A DNA stretch of 64,000 nt from Bretschneidera sinensis (Eukaryota > Streptophyta > Magnoliopsida > Brassicales > Akaniaceae). Below are positions 12,060 to 23,198 of this stretch, in pieces. The DNA is taken from the NCBI GenBank assembly GCA_023935145.1, contig CM043705.1:53117584-53181583 (forward strand), written 5' to 3'. Both the position numbers and the translations under genes were made by a program. Below the pieces are notes generated by a model. It was not told the DNA's origin. It saw nothing but the letters and a program-made list of their open reading frames with translations, and did not search any database. How positions within the stretch are numbered: position 1 is the first letter of the stretch; each line of letters opens with the position of its first letter.

Positions 12060-12075
12060 CCTGGCTCTGATACCA
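12060..12075 (-). other. Primer binding site of Copia-1
   Basis: TGGTATCAGAGCCAGG on the minus strand, directly abutting the LTR end at 12076. Complementary to the initiator tRNA-Met 3' end. Confidence 0.88.
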
Positions 12076-12210
12076 AGTTGAATTTAAGAGAGGAAGTGAG
12101 ACAATACAAAGAGAAGAGAATTGTATTGAATGGTATGATTTGCTTACAAGAGAGGTATCCTAACCTAAAGGGAATATTTCTCATTCTAACCGATGTGGGA
12201 CTAACATATA

Positions 12211-12282
<72 letters not shown>

Positions 12283-12291
12283 TCATTAACA
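12076..12291 (-). repeat. 5' LTR of Copia-1 with expanded TA microsatellite
   Basis: 216 bases matching 8169-8339. A TA run at about 12217-12277 (some 60 bases) replaces a run of about ten bases in the partner LTR. Confidence 0.88.
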
Positions 12292-12464
12292 GTCTTGATT
12301 TAATGGTCAATGTTGAAGCTTTGGGATTACAAGATCCTAGATTTGATTTTTACGATATGTGAGTTATTTTTCCGATTTATATATCTGTTATTTTTCTCAC
12401 TTTACGTGGGTTGTGGTAGTATTGTGAGATTTTATATGTCTAATGGATAGTATGAGTTTATATT

Positions 12465-12792
12465 TGTTTGCACTAGATTTTTCAGATATGCACGAGCGTG
12501 CCAGGTCATGGATGATTAAAATATTTTTGAATTCAATGTTCAAGCAATTGTGGTTACATTCAGATCTCTTGCACAATGTGCAATGGGTTGTTGATTCGTA
12601 GTGAATTATTTGATGAAAATCTATCTAAAGACTATTCTTAAAGCAAGAATTTAAGTCCGAGAAATGTAAATAACATGAAAGATAAATTGTATTGAAAATA
12701 AGGATTAGCTGGAGCCCTTACAAATGATAATTTTTTCATTATTTTTGCAACACCAAAGTAATAACTATTGCTCTAATAGCCACATCACAGTT
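12465..12792 (-). repeat. 3' LTR of the non-autonomous element
   Basis: Aligns over its whole length with 14730-15052. Shared landmarks are TGTTTGCACT at the start, CAAGCAATTGTGGTTAC in the middle and GCAACACCAAAG near the end. Confidence 0.75.
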
Positions 12793-13274
12793 TTCTCATG
12801 TTTGTGCTTCAAAAACTATCGAAAACCTCCATTTGGTTATTGCCACAACTACCAACTAACTCATCCTTGTGAAATTAGCTCAGTTTGTGAAATTGTAAGC
12901 AATTTTGCTACTCTTTATGTGCATGTGGTCATGGAGCTAGTCTTGGCGTTCATTAAGTTAACACAGCCATGTTCCTTGACATATGCCCATAATCTCTTCT
13001 TGATTAGTGGGACCATTCTTGGAGTAAACACTAAGACTTTTAATTGTTTCCCACTATCATCACCTGATCATAGCTTGACTAGATAAAACAATGCCCCCAA
13101 TTTCCTTTAGGATTGGCCAATCAAACATGAAGGGAATTGCACTTGTAAGAAACTAGTTGTTAATCACTTAATTGACTTCTTTTGGCTTCTATGCAAGTAA
13201 GAACCAACTGCCAGCCACTTACTTGACTTTTTCTGACTTACTCTTTATGGCTTATTCTTTCTAGCTTACTCCTT

Positions 13275-13555
13275 CTATGAGAGTCACTCACTGTCGATAT
13301 AATAAGCTTCTAGGTTTTAAATCGTAGGTTGACAAGCCAATCAAAAGTAAGATTGATGGCCTTAATATCACATGAACTTTGTCTTTTTGATCCAGAATAA
13401 GCTAATATCGGTTTTTTCCCTATAAAACAATGGTCGCACATGCAACTTTCTTCTTTATGTGGAAGCCACTTACTGTTGAAACAATAGCTTCAAGGCTTGA
13501 AATCGTAGGCTTCCAGGCCAGTCAAAAGCAAGATTGACGGTCTTAATCATAGAAA
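13275..13555. repeat. Internal direct repeats, period about 181 bases
   Basis: Two copies of a roughly 100-base unit (AATCGTAGG at 13320 and 13501) share CAAGATTGACGGTCTTAAT-type ends. A third weaker partial copy lies near 13615-13650. Confidence 0.6.
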
Positions 13556-13918
13556 ACTTCGGCTTCCTGTTTTTTCAGAAACCTAAAACCATGAGTGCAA
13601 ATCATCTATGCTTGGAACCATAAGCTTCTGGGCCAATCATAAGCAACACAGACTCATTTATAAGGCTTCCTAAACTTTGTAGTCAAAAGTTTGATTTCTT
13701 CCATCCATAGGAACACAATTTTTCAATTGATGTGCTCCATTCAGCTATTTAGCTGGAAGCTTTTGTTGTATAGGAAGTTGATTCTAGTTTCACCTATACA
13801 ATGGAATCTGTTGTGCCCCCTAGTCAATTAATGGAATATGAAACCAATTCATATTTTTAACATGCACTTCTAGGTTCCTAACAGGGGAAGCATTCCCTTG
13901 TTGGTTTTAAATTTGTCC

Positions 13919-14860
13919 TCACAGAGTGTCCATTCTTGGTGGAGTCGTATTTTGATTTCGAGTTACTGGATGAATGGTTTCATTTACTGGAGGCGTGGTT
14001 TTCTTTATAACTAGAAGTTTGATTTTATTCATAAATAGAAGCATAGTTTCACATACAACTGAAAGTACGGTTTCATCTGCTGAAGGCGTGGTCTCATTTA
14101 TAACAACTAGAAGCGTGGTCTTATTTACTAGAGACATGGTTTCACATAGAACATGCTGCATCACACGAACTATGGGAACCTGGGTCTGACTCCCCAGCAA
14201 ATTAGGAAGCATGTGTGCCCCTTGTTCATAAAATGGGTTCTGACTCTGGGCATTATTTGTCCCTAGTCGCTGAAAGCAACTGGTTCCTAGGCAGTGCTAG
14301 TTCCATGATCATTTTCAATTTACTTGTTCTTTTCATTAATAATTGAATTTACAGGTTGTGTTATAGCAAATTGTATAGATTGCTGAGCGAATACCTAATT
14401 TCTTACCTGAACCATTAGTTGCACAGGTGGGTTCTGCTAGATTTGAGAGTCAGAGTTCTGCAAGCTTCTATAACCAGGATTCTGCCACATTTGAGAGTCA
14501 AAGTTTTGTCAGATTCCAATTGCATGGTTACACTAGCTTCCATATGCATGATTAAGCCATATTACAAGAGTAAACAAGTTTCCAGTTGCAGGATTCTGCC
14601 AGATTCGAGAGCCAGGGTCCTCTAGGCTTCTCATCTCGTGGAAAAATTGAAGCTTCGCGTCAAAAAATAATTTTGATGCCCCTGGCCATTCATTGAACTG
14701 AATCAGTAACTCGTCCCACTGTGCCAATTTGTTTGCACTGAATTTTTCGGATATATGCGGGTGTGCCAGATCACGGATGATCAAGAGATATTTGAATTCA
14801 ATGCTCAAGCAATTGTGGTTACGTTCAGACCCCTTGCATAATGTGCAACGGTTTGCCAAT
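13919..14860 (-). pseudogene. Gag-like repetitive frame of the non-autonomous element
   Basis: Minus-strand frame pieces of low complexity. Near 14533-14727 it begins LAQWDELLIQFNEWPGASK and runs into LEDPGSRIWQNPATG. This is followed by repeated asparagine/proline-type phrases (words TTCTGCCAGATTCGAGAG and variants at 14431, 14480 and 14590). Near 13919-14212 there is a threonine/valine repeat. I do not recognise a family; a degraded gag is an inference from position just inside the primer site. Confidence 0.35.
14710..14727 (-). other. Putative primer binding site of the non-autonomous element
   Basis: TTGGCACAGTGGGACGAG, two bases from the LTR end at 14730. The position is right for a primer site, but the tRNA cannot be named with confidence. 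Confidence 0.5.
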
Positions 14861-15052
14861 TCGTAGTGAAGTGTTTGATGGAAATCTACCTAAAGATTAC
14901 TTTTAAAGCAAGAATTTACATGCTAGAATCATAAAGAACATGGAAGGTGCATTGAAAATAAAGATTGCCAAAAGCTCTTCCAAATGATAAATTTTTCATT
15001 ACTTATGCAACACCAAAGCAATAACTATTGCTACTATAGCCGCATCACAGTT
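14730..15052 (-). repeat. 5' LTR of the non-autonomous element
   Basis: Partner of 12465-12792. Most of it (from 14801) recurs once more at about 21794-22080, there together with sequence beyond the LTR, so that third copy is a segmental duplicate rather than an independent insertion. Confidence 0.75.
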
Positions 15053-15145
15053 ATATTATAATCAAATTAATCATTATATTATTTGTATATAACATCATTT
15101 TAATAAAAAAAAATATAAAAATGTCCAATCTCAAAAATGACATTA

Positions 15146-16986
15146 TGTAATGACCCATCTCGGGTTGGCCAATCCCGAGACGGTGTCGTCATATTTTGAA
15201 ATCACAGCACGACACATATATGCAACAATATGAAAACCTACATCAACTTAATGTATATATATCTATACATCAATCCTCAACTCTCAATAGGGGAGTTATA
15301 TTATTAAAATTTCAACTGAAATAATATATACAACATATGATGCATGAATATTTACAAATATATATATATATATATATATTTTATTTTTTTTCCATTAGTC
15401 TGAGAATATGGACCACATGGTTTACAGAAAATGATTCAGTCTGAATCTCAGCTCACAATTCTATCTGTCTTGCCGAAATTATTTAACAATGAAGAGTGAG
15501 TTTCACAAGCTCAGTGAATTAAATTTACTAGAAGTACTCGATTATATACTTCCAATCACATCTTATAATTCAATCATTTCTAGTTCACCAATATTAAACA
15601 GCTATTTCTTCACATATATTAATTTATTCTTTCAAACCATCTTCCAATATTCATTCATCTATTATCTCATATATATTCAATAATAACATTCTATTCTCAC
15701 TACTCATATCATAATTCTAACCATTAATCAATATCTTCCTAAATTAATCATCAAACATATCAATTTTTCTTCTCATATATTTAATCATTTGAGATTATCA
15801 ATTCAATATCATTATTTATCTCGTTATGAGGTTCACAACATATAATTAATCAATCAAATAATTTTTATCATATCATACTTTCATATTTCTTTCTCATCAT
15901 ATCTGTCTTTCTATGAAACTTATTTATCGATCGACAATTTCACAATTAAGACTGATACTTTAGCATCTCAATTAATAATATTCAATATTTAAAACAAATG
16001 TAATGCATAAATTTAAATTTTCTTTCTTTCTTTCTCATCAGTTCATTTCATTTTATCATTTGGGAATGTCTTCCCACATGTCAACATGTTTCAGCTAAAC
16101 CAGCTGCTTCCCCGGTTCTTTTATTTTCAGCTAGACCGGTTGCCTTCCCGGTTTTTTTTATTTTCAGCTAGACCGAATGTCTTCCTTGTCTTTTATTTTA
16201 TGCATATGAGCAATAATATGAAAACAAGCAAACATTCAAGCATTCAATTTAGCTATCTAGCTCTTTCTTAATTTTTTATTTATCATATTCATTAAATTAT
16301 CTCCTCATATACAATATCCACTTTTCAATCATATTTCTCAGAAATTTCGTAAAACTTCTTAGTATATTTTTCATTCATCCATCCTATCTAAAATATAAAT
16401 TCTCATATAATTAATATTCACACATTTTCAAATTCTTAATCAATAAATCAATCAATTTTTATATATAACAGAAAATATATCATTAAATTATTGTAATTCA
16501 CCCATTTATTCAAATATCATAATTCCATATTTTTATTGGTTTCAATTACTAAAAGTAAATCTAACTCACCATGTAGCACTTAAAGCTACCTATGAATCAC
16601 CTCTTTGCATTTTCTGCTCCTTTCAGCAATTTCACCTGATTGCTGATCGTCAACACCTGACATAATATTTATATTAAAATTTCTAATTTATTCTTCAATT
16701 CTTTCATAATTCATCTTCTTTAAATTTCTACATCAAATCCAGGGTAATTTCATGTATGCATAATTTCACAAAATAAAATTCACATTGTTACCGTTTATTT
16801 TTCTTAAAGCTTCCCTCGAATCTCTTTAAAATTCTTCTGTAAACTTCTTTAAAATTTCAATCTTTCAACATTTCTTTCGAGTCTCCATGTGTTTAAAGAA
16901 AGAGGGTAATTTGAATTGAAGAAAGAAGAAAACCAAACGAGATTTGGTAAGAATTAATTAAAACAGAACCAAAACTAACTTTGTTT
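15146..16986 (-). repeat. 3' LTR of Gypsy-2, truncated at its U3 end
   Basis: Aligns with 19718 to about 21480, ending at the common word CCAAAACTAACTTTGTTT. The remaining portion of the full LTR (21481-21734) is absent here. It contains three copies of a CTAGACCGG...CCCGGTTCTT minisatellite at about 16090-16190. Confidence 0.85.
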
Positions 16987-18200
16987 AATTACATTTAGCC
17001 AAAATTCACATTTAGAAAATTTAGCATACAATCTTTCACTCCTCAAAATCTCCAACACCATTTCTAAATCTCTCACATGTTTTTCTTCATTCTTAGAATA
17101 TACCAAATTGTCATCAATAAATACAACTATAAACTTATTAAGATATAGTTTAAACACTCTATTCATCAAGTTCATGAATGCAACTGGAGCATAAGTCAAC
17201 CCAAATGGTATCAAAAGAAACTCATAGGGACCATAATGTGTCCTAAAAGCAGTCATAGGCACGCCCCCCTCCTTTATTCCGAATTGGTGATAACATAATC
17301 TCAGGTTTATCTTAGAAAACACTCTCGCTCCCTGCAACTGCTCAAACAAATCATTGAAAAAGATAATTATTCTTAATGGTTATTTTATCCAGCTGTCTGT
17401 AATCTATACACAATCTTATTGTTTCATCTTTCTTCTTCATAAACACTACGTGGGCTCCCTATGGCAACACACTAAGTTGAATAAATTGTTTATCTAATAA
17501 CTCTTAAACTTTCAACTCTCTTAACTCAGTGAGTGTCATTCTGTAAGGTGCTATTGATATAGGTACTGAACCTGAAATCACATCAATAGAAAATTCAATC
17601 TCCCTACTAGGAGGTAAATCCGACAACATATCATGAAATAAATCAGAAAAATATTTCATCACAAAAACTTCTTCCAACTTTCTACCCTCCTTTCTATAAT
17701 CCACCACATACGCCAAATACCCTTCACAACCCTTCTTCAACCATCTACTAGTAGTCAGAGTAGAAATAAGACAATTGATAAGTATCTTACGTTCCCCCTG
17801 AAATTTAAACTCCTTTGTCATGGTATCTTGAACACCACATTTTTCTTAAAGCAATCAAGTCAGACATGATACGCTGACAACCAATTCATCTCCAAAATCA
17901 AATCAAAATCAATCATATTTAAAGAAAACGAAACAACTTCAAACTCTTTATCATCCATACGGATTACACAATTCCAATAAATAATTTTAATCATAATTCT
18001 ATCTTCAGTAGAAATTTCAACAATAAGATTATGCATCAAAAGACTAATATAAACATCAATAGACTTCATAAAGACACTGTATGCAAAAAAATTGTTGCAC
18101 CAGGATCAATCAATAATATATCAGGTCTATCAAAAATAAATACCATGCCCATAACAATATTAAGAGTGGCATGTGCATCTTATTGGGATAACGCATAGAT
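16987..18200 (-). pseudogene. Gypsy-2 protease and reverse transcriptase relic
   Basis: The RT fragment on the minus strand has [37 protein letters not shown], the catalytic [15 protein letters not shown] and the thumb-side segment [14 protein letters not shown], then stops at the deletion junction. Upstream, 17504-17821 holds the RT N-terminal linker (REIEFSIDVISGSVPISIAPYRM). 17860-18190 holds the protease region, with its active-site segment broken near 18090 by stops. Confidence 0.83.
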
Positions 18201-19630
18201 TCAGCTGTCTCTTGGTTGTAACTGACTACCACGTTCTTTCTCAGCTACTAATCCTCTGCCTCTATCCCGTATACTCTCTGATCTGCCACCTCTCTCCACC
18301 TGTTTTCTCCCAATATCGCCAGCACTTACCTCAACAGATTTTTCCACTGGATAATGTACACTAATGTGCCCTCCCTCACTACAGACAAAACATATATGTG
18401 TAGAGAAATTTCGAGATAGATGCCTTGTTTGATTACATCTAAAGCAAACTCTTGTATCTCGATTATATATCAAATTACCACTTCCCCTTGGTGGCATACT
18501 TACTCATCTACCATAAATTTCAGTTCCCATAGTATGTCTCCCAAATCTATGGGTCCTACTGATATTACTCTGAGCTTCAGAAGCAACAGATCCTGCTTGT
18601 TTCTCACTCTGTATTATAGTTTCGTATGATAAAGAACGCCCTCTCTGGGGTAGTCTCCCACACTACAACTATCTTTACAGCCATCATGTTTAAGCCTCTT
18701 CAACCACTCTCTCTTTCTCCCTTAAACTCTATCACATCTTTCTCAATCTAAAGTGTTATATCCGCTAACCTAACATAATTCATATGTCTTATGTAAGATA
18801 GTTTTGATCTAATCTCAAAATATAATTCATCTAGGAACCTCTTACACTTCTTCTCCATTATGTCTACCATTTTCGATACAAACCTTGACAATGCCACAAA
18901 TATGCTATCATACTGAGCCACAGTCAACATATTTTACCTCAAATAAATGAAATCTCTCTTCTGTTGGGCTCTGAAAGTATATGAGCAATATTTATAAAAG
19001 AACAAGCCACCTTAAACCTACTCCAAGTTAATGGTCTATCAACTTATGCACTTATCCTGGGAAGAGTATCATCCCACCATTCTAAAGCTTTTTCTTCTAA
19101 TTTAAATGAAACAAATGCGACCCTCTGCCTATTAGTCACTAGTAAAATACCAAATAATCTCTCTACATGTTTCACCCATAGCTTAGGTTCAAAAGGATTC
19201 ATAGATCCTTTAGCAACAAAGCATTCAACTTAATATATCTAACAAAACAATCTCCCTGCATCTCGTGCATAAACTCACTTTTCCCTTTTTAAATGTCTAC
19301 TATTATTGGATTTACGATAACCTCAGGAACTGCTCTAGCCTGTTCATCAAGTCTATGCTATAGACTATCAACTCTATCATCTGTTACATTCATTTTCTCA
19401 AGAGTATGAGCATAAACTTCTCTTAGCTCATCTCTTTCAACTCTAGATTCTCTCACACCTCTACTAATATTAATTATAATATTAACACTTTCCCTTCTAA
19501 GAAACTCACTCTAACTTAGCTTTCATCTCAACCTCAGCTCGTCTAAAAATTAGGGGCCTACAACGCTCTCTTTGGTTAGAACTCTAACTCTAACTATAGC
19601 ACGTCCATATGTTATCATTAGACTCTGCAT
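18201..19630 (-). pseudogene. Gypsy-2 gag relic
   Basis: Begins at the methionine ending at 19630 (MQSL...). The gag core is at 18748-18930 (YDSIFVALSRFVSKMV, KRFLDELYFEIRSKLSYI). Two zinc-knuckle-like segments lie at 18360-18440: CFRCNQTRHLSRNF and CFVCSEGGHISVHY. Each keeps the first two Cys and the His but has lost the last Cys (Phe and Tyr). Stops occur throughout. Confidence 0.75.
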
Positions 19631-19701
19631 TAAACTGTAGTTTATTTAAATCTTCCACTTCTATAAATTTTTGTGCAGTCTATAGAATCATAAAACCTAA
19701 A

Positions 19702-19713
19702 GCTCTGATACCA
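19702..19713 (-). other. Primer binding site of Gypsy-2
   Basis: TGGTATCAGAGC on the minus strand, four bases from the LTR end at 19718, identical to that of Gypsy-1. Confidence 0.85.
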
Positions 19714-19717
19714 AAAT

Positions 19718-21734
19718 TGTAACGACCTATCCCGGGTTGGTCACCCCCGAGATGGTGTCATCACGTTTTGAAATCCCAACACGACACATATATGCAACAA
19801 TATAAAAATGTACATCAACTGAATGCATATATATCTATACATCAATCCTCAACCCTCAACAGGGGAGTTACATTATTAAAATTTCAACTAAAATAATATA
19901 TACAACATATGATGCATGAATATTTACAAATATTTTTTTCTTTCCATTAGTCTGAGGATGTGGACCACGTGGCTTACAGAAAATAATTAAGTCCAAATCT
20001 CAGGTCACAATTTTATATGTCATGCCCGCTACCTGAAATTATTTAACAATGAGGAGTGAACTTCACAAGTTCAGTGAACTAAATTTACTAGAAGTACTGG
20101 ATTATATACTTCCAGTCACATCTTATAATTCAATCGTTTTTAATTCACCAATAATAATCATCTATTTCTTCACATATATTAATTCATTCTTTCAAATCAT
20201 ATTCCAATATTTATTCATCTATTATCTTATATAATTCAATAATTGCATTCTATTATCACTACTTATATCATAATTCCAACCATTTATCAATCTCTTCTTA
20301 AATTAATCATCAAACATATCAATTTATATATTTAATCGTATGAGATTATCAATTCAACATCATTATTTACCTCGTTATGAGGTTCACAACATATAATTAA
20401 TCAATCAAATAATTTTTATCATATCATACATTCATATTTCTTTCTTATCATATCTGTCTCTCTGTGAGACTCATTTATCGATCAACAATTTCACAATCAA
20501 GATTGATATTTTAGCATCTCAATCAATAATAATCAATATTTAAAACAAATACAATGCATGAATTTAAATTATCTTTCTTTATTTCTCATCAAATCATTTC
20601 ATATTATCATTTGGGAACATCTTCCCACATGTTATCGTGTTTCAGCTAGACCAGCTGCTTTCCCGGTTCTTTTATTTTCTACTAGATCGGCTGCCTTCCC
20701 GGTCTTTTGTTTTATGCATATGAGCAATAATATGAAAACATGCAGACATTCAAGCATTCATCCAACTCTTTCTCAAAATTATTATTTTTTATCATATTCA
20801 TTAAATTATCTCCTCATATATCATATCCACTTTTCAATCATATTTTTTTAGAAATTTCATAAAACTTCTCAGTATATTTTTCCTTTATCCATCCTACCTA
20901 AAATATAAATTCTCATATAATTAATATTCAACACACTTTTAAATTCCTAATTAATAAATCAATCAATTTTCATATATAACAGAAAATATATCATTAAATT
21001 ATTTTAATTCACTCGTTTATTCAAATATCATAATTCTATATTTTTATTAGTTTCGATTACAAAAAGTAAATCTAACTCACCATGTAGCACTTAAAACTAC
21101 CCTTGGATCACCTCATTGCATTTTCTGCTCCTTTTAGCAATTTCATCCGATTGCTAATCGTCAATATTAAAATTTCTAATTTATTTTTCAGTTCTTCTAT
21201 AATTCATCTTCTTTAAATTTCTACATCAAATCCTGGGTAATTTCATGTATGTATAATTTCACAAAATAAAATCAACATTATTACCTTTTATTTTTCTTAA
21301 AGCTTCTATCGAATCTCTTTAAAATTCTCAAGTAAACTTCTTCAAAATTTCAAATTTTCAACATTTTTTTGAGTCTTCATGTGTTTAAAGAAAGAGAATA
21401 ATTTGAATTGAAGAAAGAAGGAAACCAAACGGGATTTGGTAAGAGTTAATTAAAACAAAACCAAAACTAACTTTGTTTTATATTCATACCGTTTATTCTC
21501 CTGCCACCGTTTGAGTTGTCTTACATGCAAAATTGCTTGTAACTGTGGGCAACACCTGGACGTCCAAGTGTTGTTCCTTTTTTTTTTTCCTCCTTTTGCG
21601 ACAACGTCCAAATTTTTTTCTTCAAAAGAATTATTTCATTTAATAATAAATCTTTCATGTATATATTATTTTAATTCCATGTAATATCTATCAAATTACT
21701 TCTTTACCTTTACTTTAAGAACACGAGTATTATA
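19718..21734 (-). repeat. 5' LTR of Gypsy-2, 2.0 kb
   Basis: On the minus strand from TATAATACTCG (expected TG has become TA) to GGTCGTTACA. Length is close to the 2019-base LTR of Gypsy-1. Minisatellite words TTCCCGGTTCTTTTATTTTC occur near 20660-20705. Confidence 0.88.
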
Positions 21735-22226
21735 CATTAATATTAACACCAGCCTACAATTTTTCAAGATCTATTAATTTATTACATGAACCCATGCTCA
21801 AGCAATTGTGAAGTGTTTTTTTTTTTTTTTATCATTTGTTATATGCAAATGAAGAAAATACATTTTATATGCAAATTGAAAGCTGAAGCTACAATATGCC
21901 AATTCGTAGTGAAATGTTTGATGGAAATCTGCCTAAATATTACTTTTAAAACAAGAATTTACGTGCTAGAATCATAAAGAACATGGAAGGTGCATTGAAA
22001 ATAAAGAATGCCCAAAGCTCTTACAAATGATAAATTTTTCATTATTTATGCAACACCAAAGCAATAATTATTGTTCCTGTAACTATATCAATCAAATTAA
22101 TTATTATATTATTTATATATAACATCATTTTAATAAAAAATATAAAAATCTCTCGTCACAAAAATGACATTAATATTAACCCCAGCCTACAATTTTTCAA
22201 AGTCTATCAATTTGTTACATGAACCC

Positions 22227-23198
22227 ATGCCATTTCTATGTACAATTAGACACATTATAATTTCTTATGTGAAAAAAAACACATTATAATTAAAAAGTAG
22301 TATCTTCAATTATTAATATAATTGGTTAGCCTTTTTGTCAAATCACCCTGCATCACTCAAAAGACTTTCCCAAAAAAAAATTAAAAAGTAGTACCATGAA
22401 GGAAGTGGGATAATGTTATTATAGGGAAGTCACAGTACAAAGTGCTATGCACTAACTCCATGTGTGAAATGTGGTCATCTTAAATAATGCTCCATCATAA
22501 TGGTCCCAACCTCCAACCCCAACTTGCCAACTTAGGTTTTTTCTTGTTTTTTTGGTAAAATTCAATAGACAAAACAAATGAAAACAAAAACCAGACAACT
22601 CACAGCCAGAAGGCCCAGAACCAACAAAAAAAAAATATGATCAAGTCTTGCTCTTATCCAATCATCTTCTACCACGTAATCACCCTGCCGCTTGTAAAAA
22701 ACTACGGTGTAAACTGTAACGTATTGTATATGGATAAAACCAAAATAATAGAAAGGGTAAAAAGGCTGCTGTGCACTTGTCGTGCCTCTATTTTATATTT
22801 CCAGTGAACAACCCAAAAGCGGCAAAGCTCTTACTGTTGACTATGGTGCTACCGTCATTTTCAAGAGTCGTCGGGGATAAAAACGTCAATTCAAGGAAGA
22901 GACACAACCCATCAGCCAATCAGGTTGCAGCATTTCAATCATTATTACCCTCGTAAAAGACAAGAAACGGAAAAGGCAAAAACGAAGATTGAAAACGGAA
23001 AATCAAAGAAAGAGCTTTTTCGTATCTGCGGCGTGGACTTTTAACTGAAAAAAATTTTAGATCCGCAAAGCACAAAACGAAAAGCAAGAGACCAGAAGGA
23101 ACACGACAACAACAGCAAAGAGAACAGATATACACAAAAGAGAAAGAGAAATAGAGTTTTGATTTTTGGTTTTTGGATTTTTTTAGTAAGTTAAATCA
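22227..23198 (+). promoter_or_regulatory. Upstream region and 5' leader of the WRKY gene
   Basis: No coding region seen in 22227-23198. A W-box type word TTGACT is at 22837-22842, the kind of site WRKY proteins bind. A TATA-like stretch TATTTTATATTT lies at about 22789. The last 150 bases before the start codon are purine-rich (AGAGAACAGATATACAC, AGAGAAAGAGAAATAGAG), typical of a plant 5' leader. The transcription start cannot be read from sequence. Confidence 0.4.

Larger units (their letters stand above)
8169..12291 (-). mobile_element. Ty1/Copia retrotransposon, internally deleted (Copia-1)
   Basis: A complete pair of LTRs flanks a Copia-ordered internal region on the minus strand: protease, integrase, reverse transcriptase, RNase H. 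The flanks show a perfect 5-bp target duplication GTCTT (8164-8168 and 12292-12296). PBS TGGTATCAGAGCCAGG lies at 12060-12075 and the polypurine tract GAGTTTGAGGGGGGC lies next to 8339. Only about 260 bases separate the PBS from the protease, so gag is essentially missing. Several stops and shifts make it non-functional. Confidence 0.9.
12465..15052 (-). mobile_element. Non-autonomous LTR retrotransposon (LARD/TRIM-like)
   Basis: Direct repeats of about 325 bases (12465-12792 and 14730-15052) surround a 1.9-kb internal region with no polymerase, integrase or protease. The flanking pentamer ATATT (12460-12464 and 15053-15057) fits a target duplication if the repeat ends in CAGTT. A primer-site-like sequence TTGGCACAGTGGGACGAG (14710-14727) lies two bases inside the right repeat and sets the direction to minus. 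The internal part is made of short direct repeats and a degenerate gag-like reading frame. Confidence 0.7.
15146..21734 (-). mobile_element. Ty3/Gypsy retrotransposon, deletion derivative (Gypsy-2)
   Basis: Minus-strand element bounded by the target duplication CATTA (15141-15145 and 21735-21739), confirmed by the uninterrupted duplicate at 22168-22172. The 5' LTR is 19718-21734, the PBS 19702-19713, then gag, protease and the first part of RT. At about 16986 the RT runs straight into the other LTR. RNase H, integrase, the polypurine tract and the first 250 or so bases of the 3' LTR are missing, so a single deletion explains the structure. Confidence 0.88.
14801..22226. repeat. Tandem duplication of about 430 bp, first unit split by Gypsy-2
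   Basis: Unit 1 is 14801-15145 plus 21735-21793, interrupted by Gypsy-2. Unit 2 is about 21794-22226. Shared words include CATGGAAGGTGCATTGAAAA, ATAACATCATTTTAATAAAA and TACATGAACCCATGC. In unit 2 a stretch near 21812-21895 has been replaced by a poly-T-containing segment. Unit 2 keeps the unoccupied site (ATGACATTAATATTAAC, 22164-22180). Confidence 0.8.

Noticed and set aside
12053..12362. Frames rich in Tyr-Ile repeats on both strands
   Set aside because: Produced by the (TA)n microsatellite in the Copia-1 LTR.
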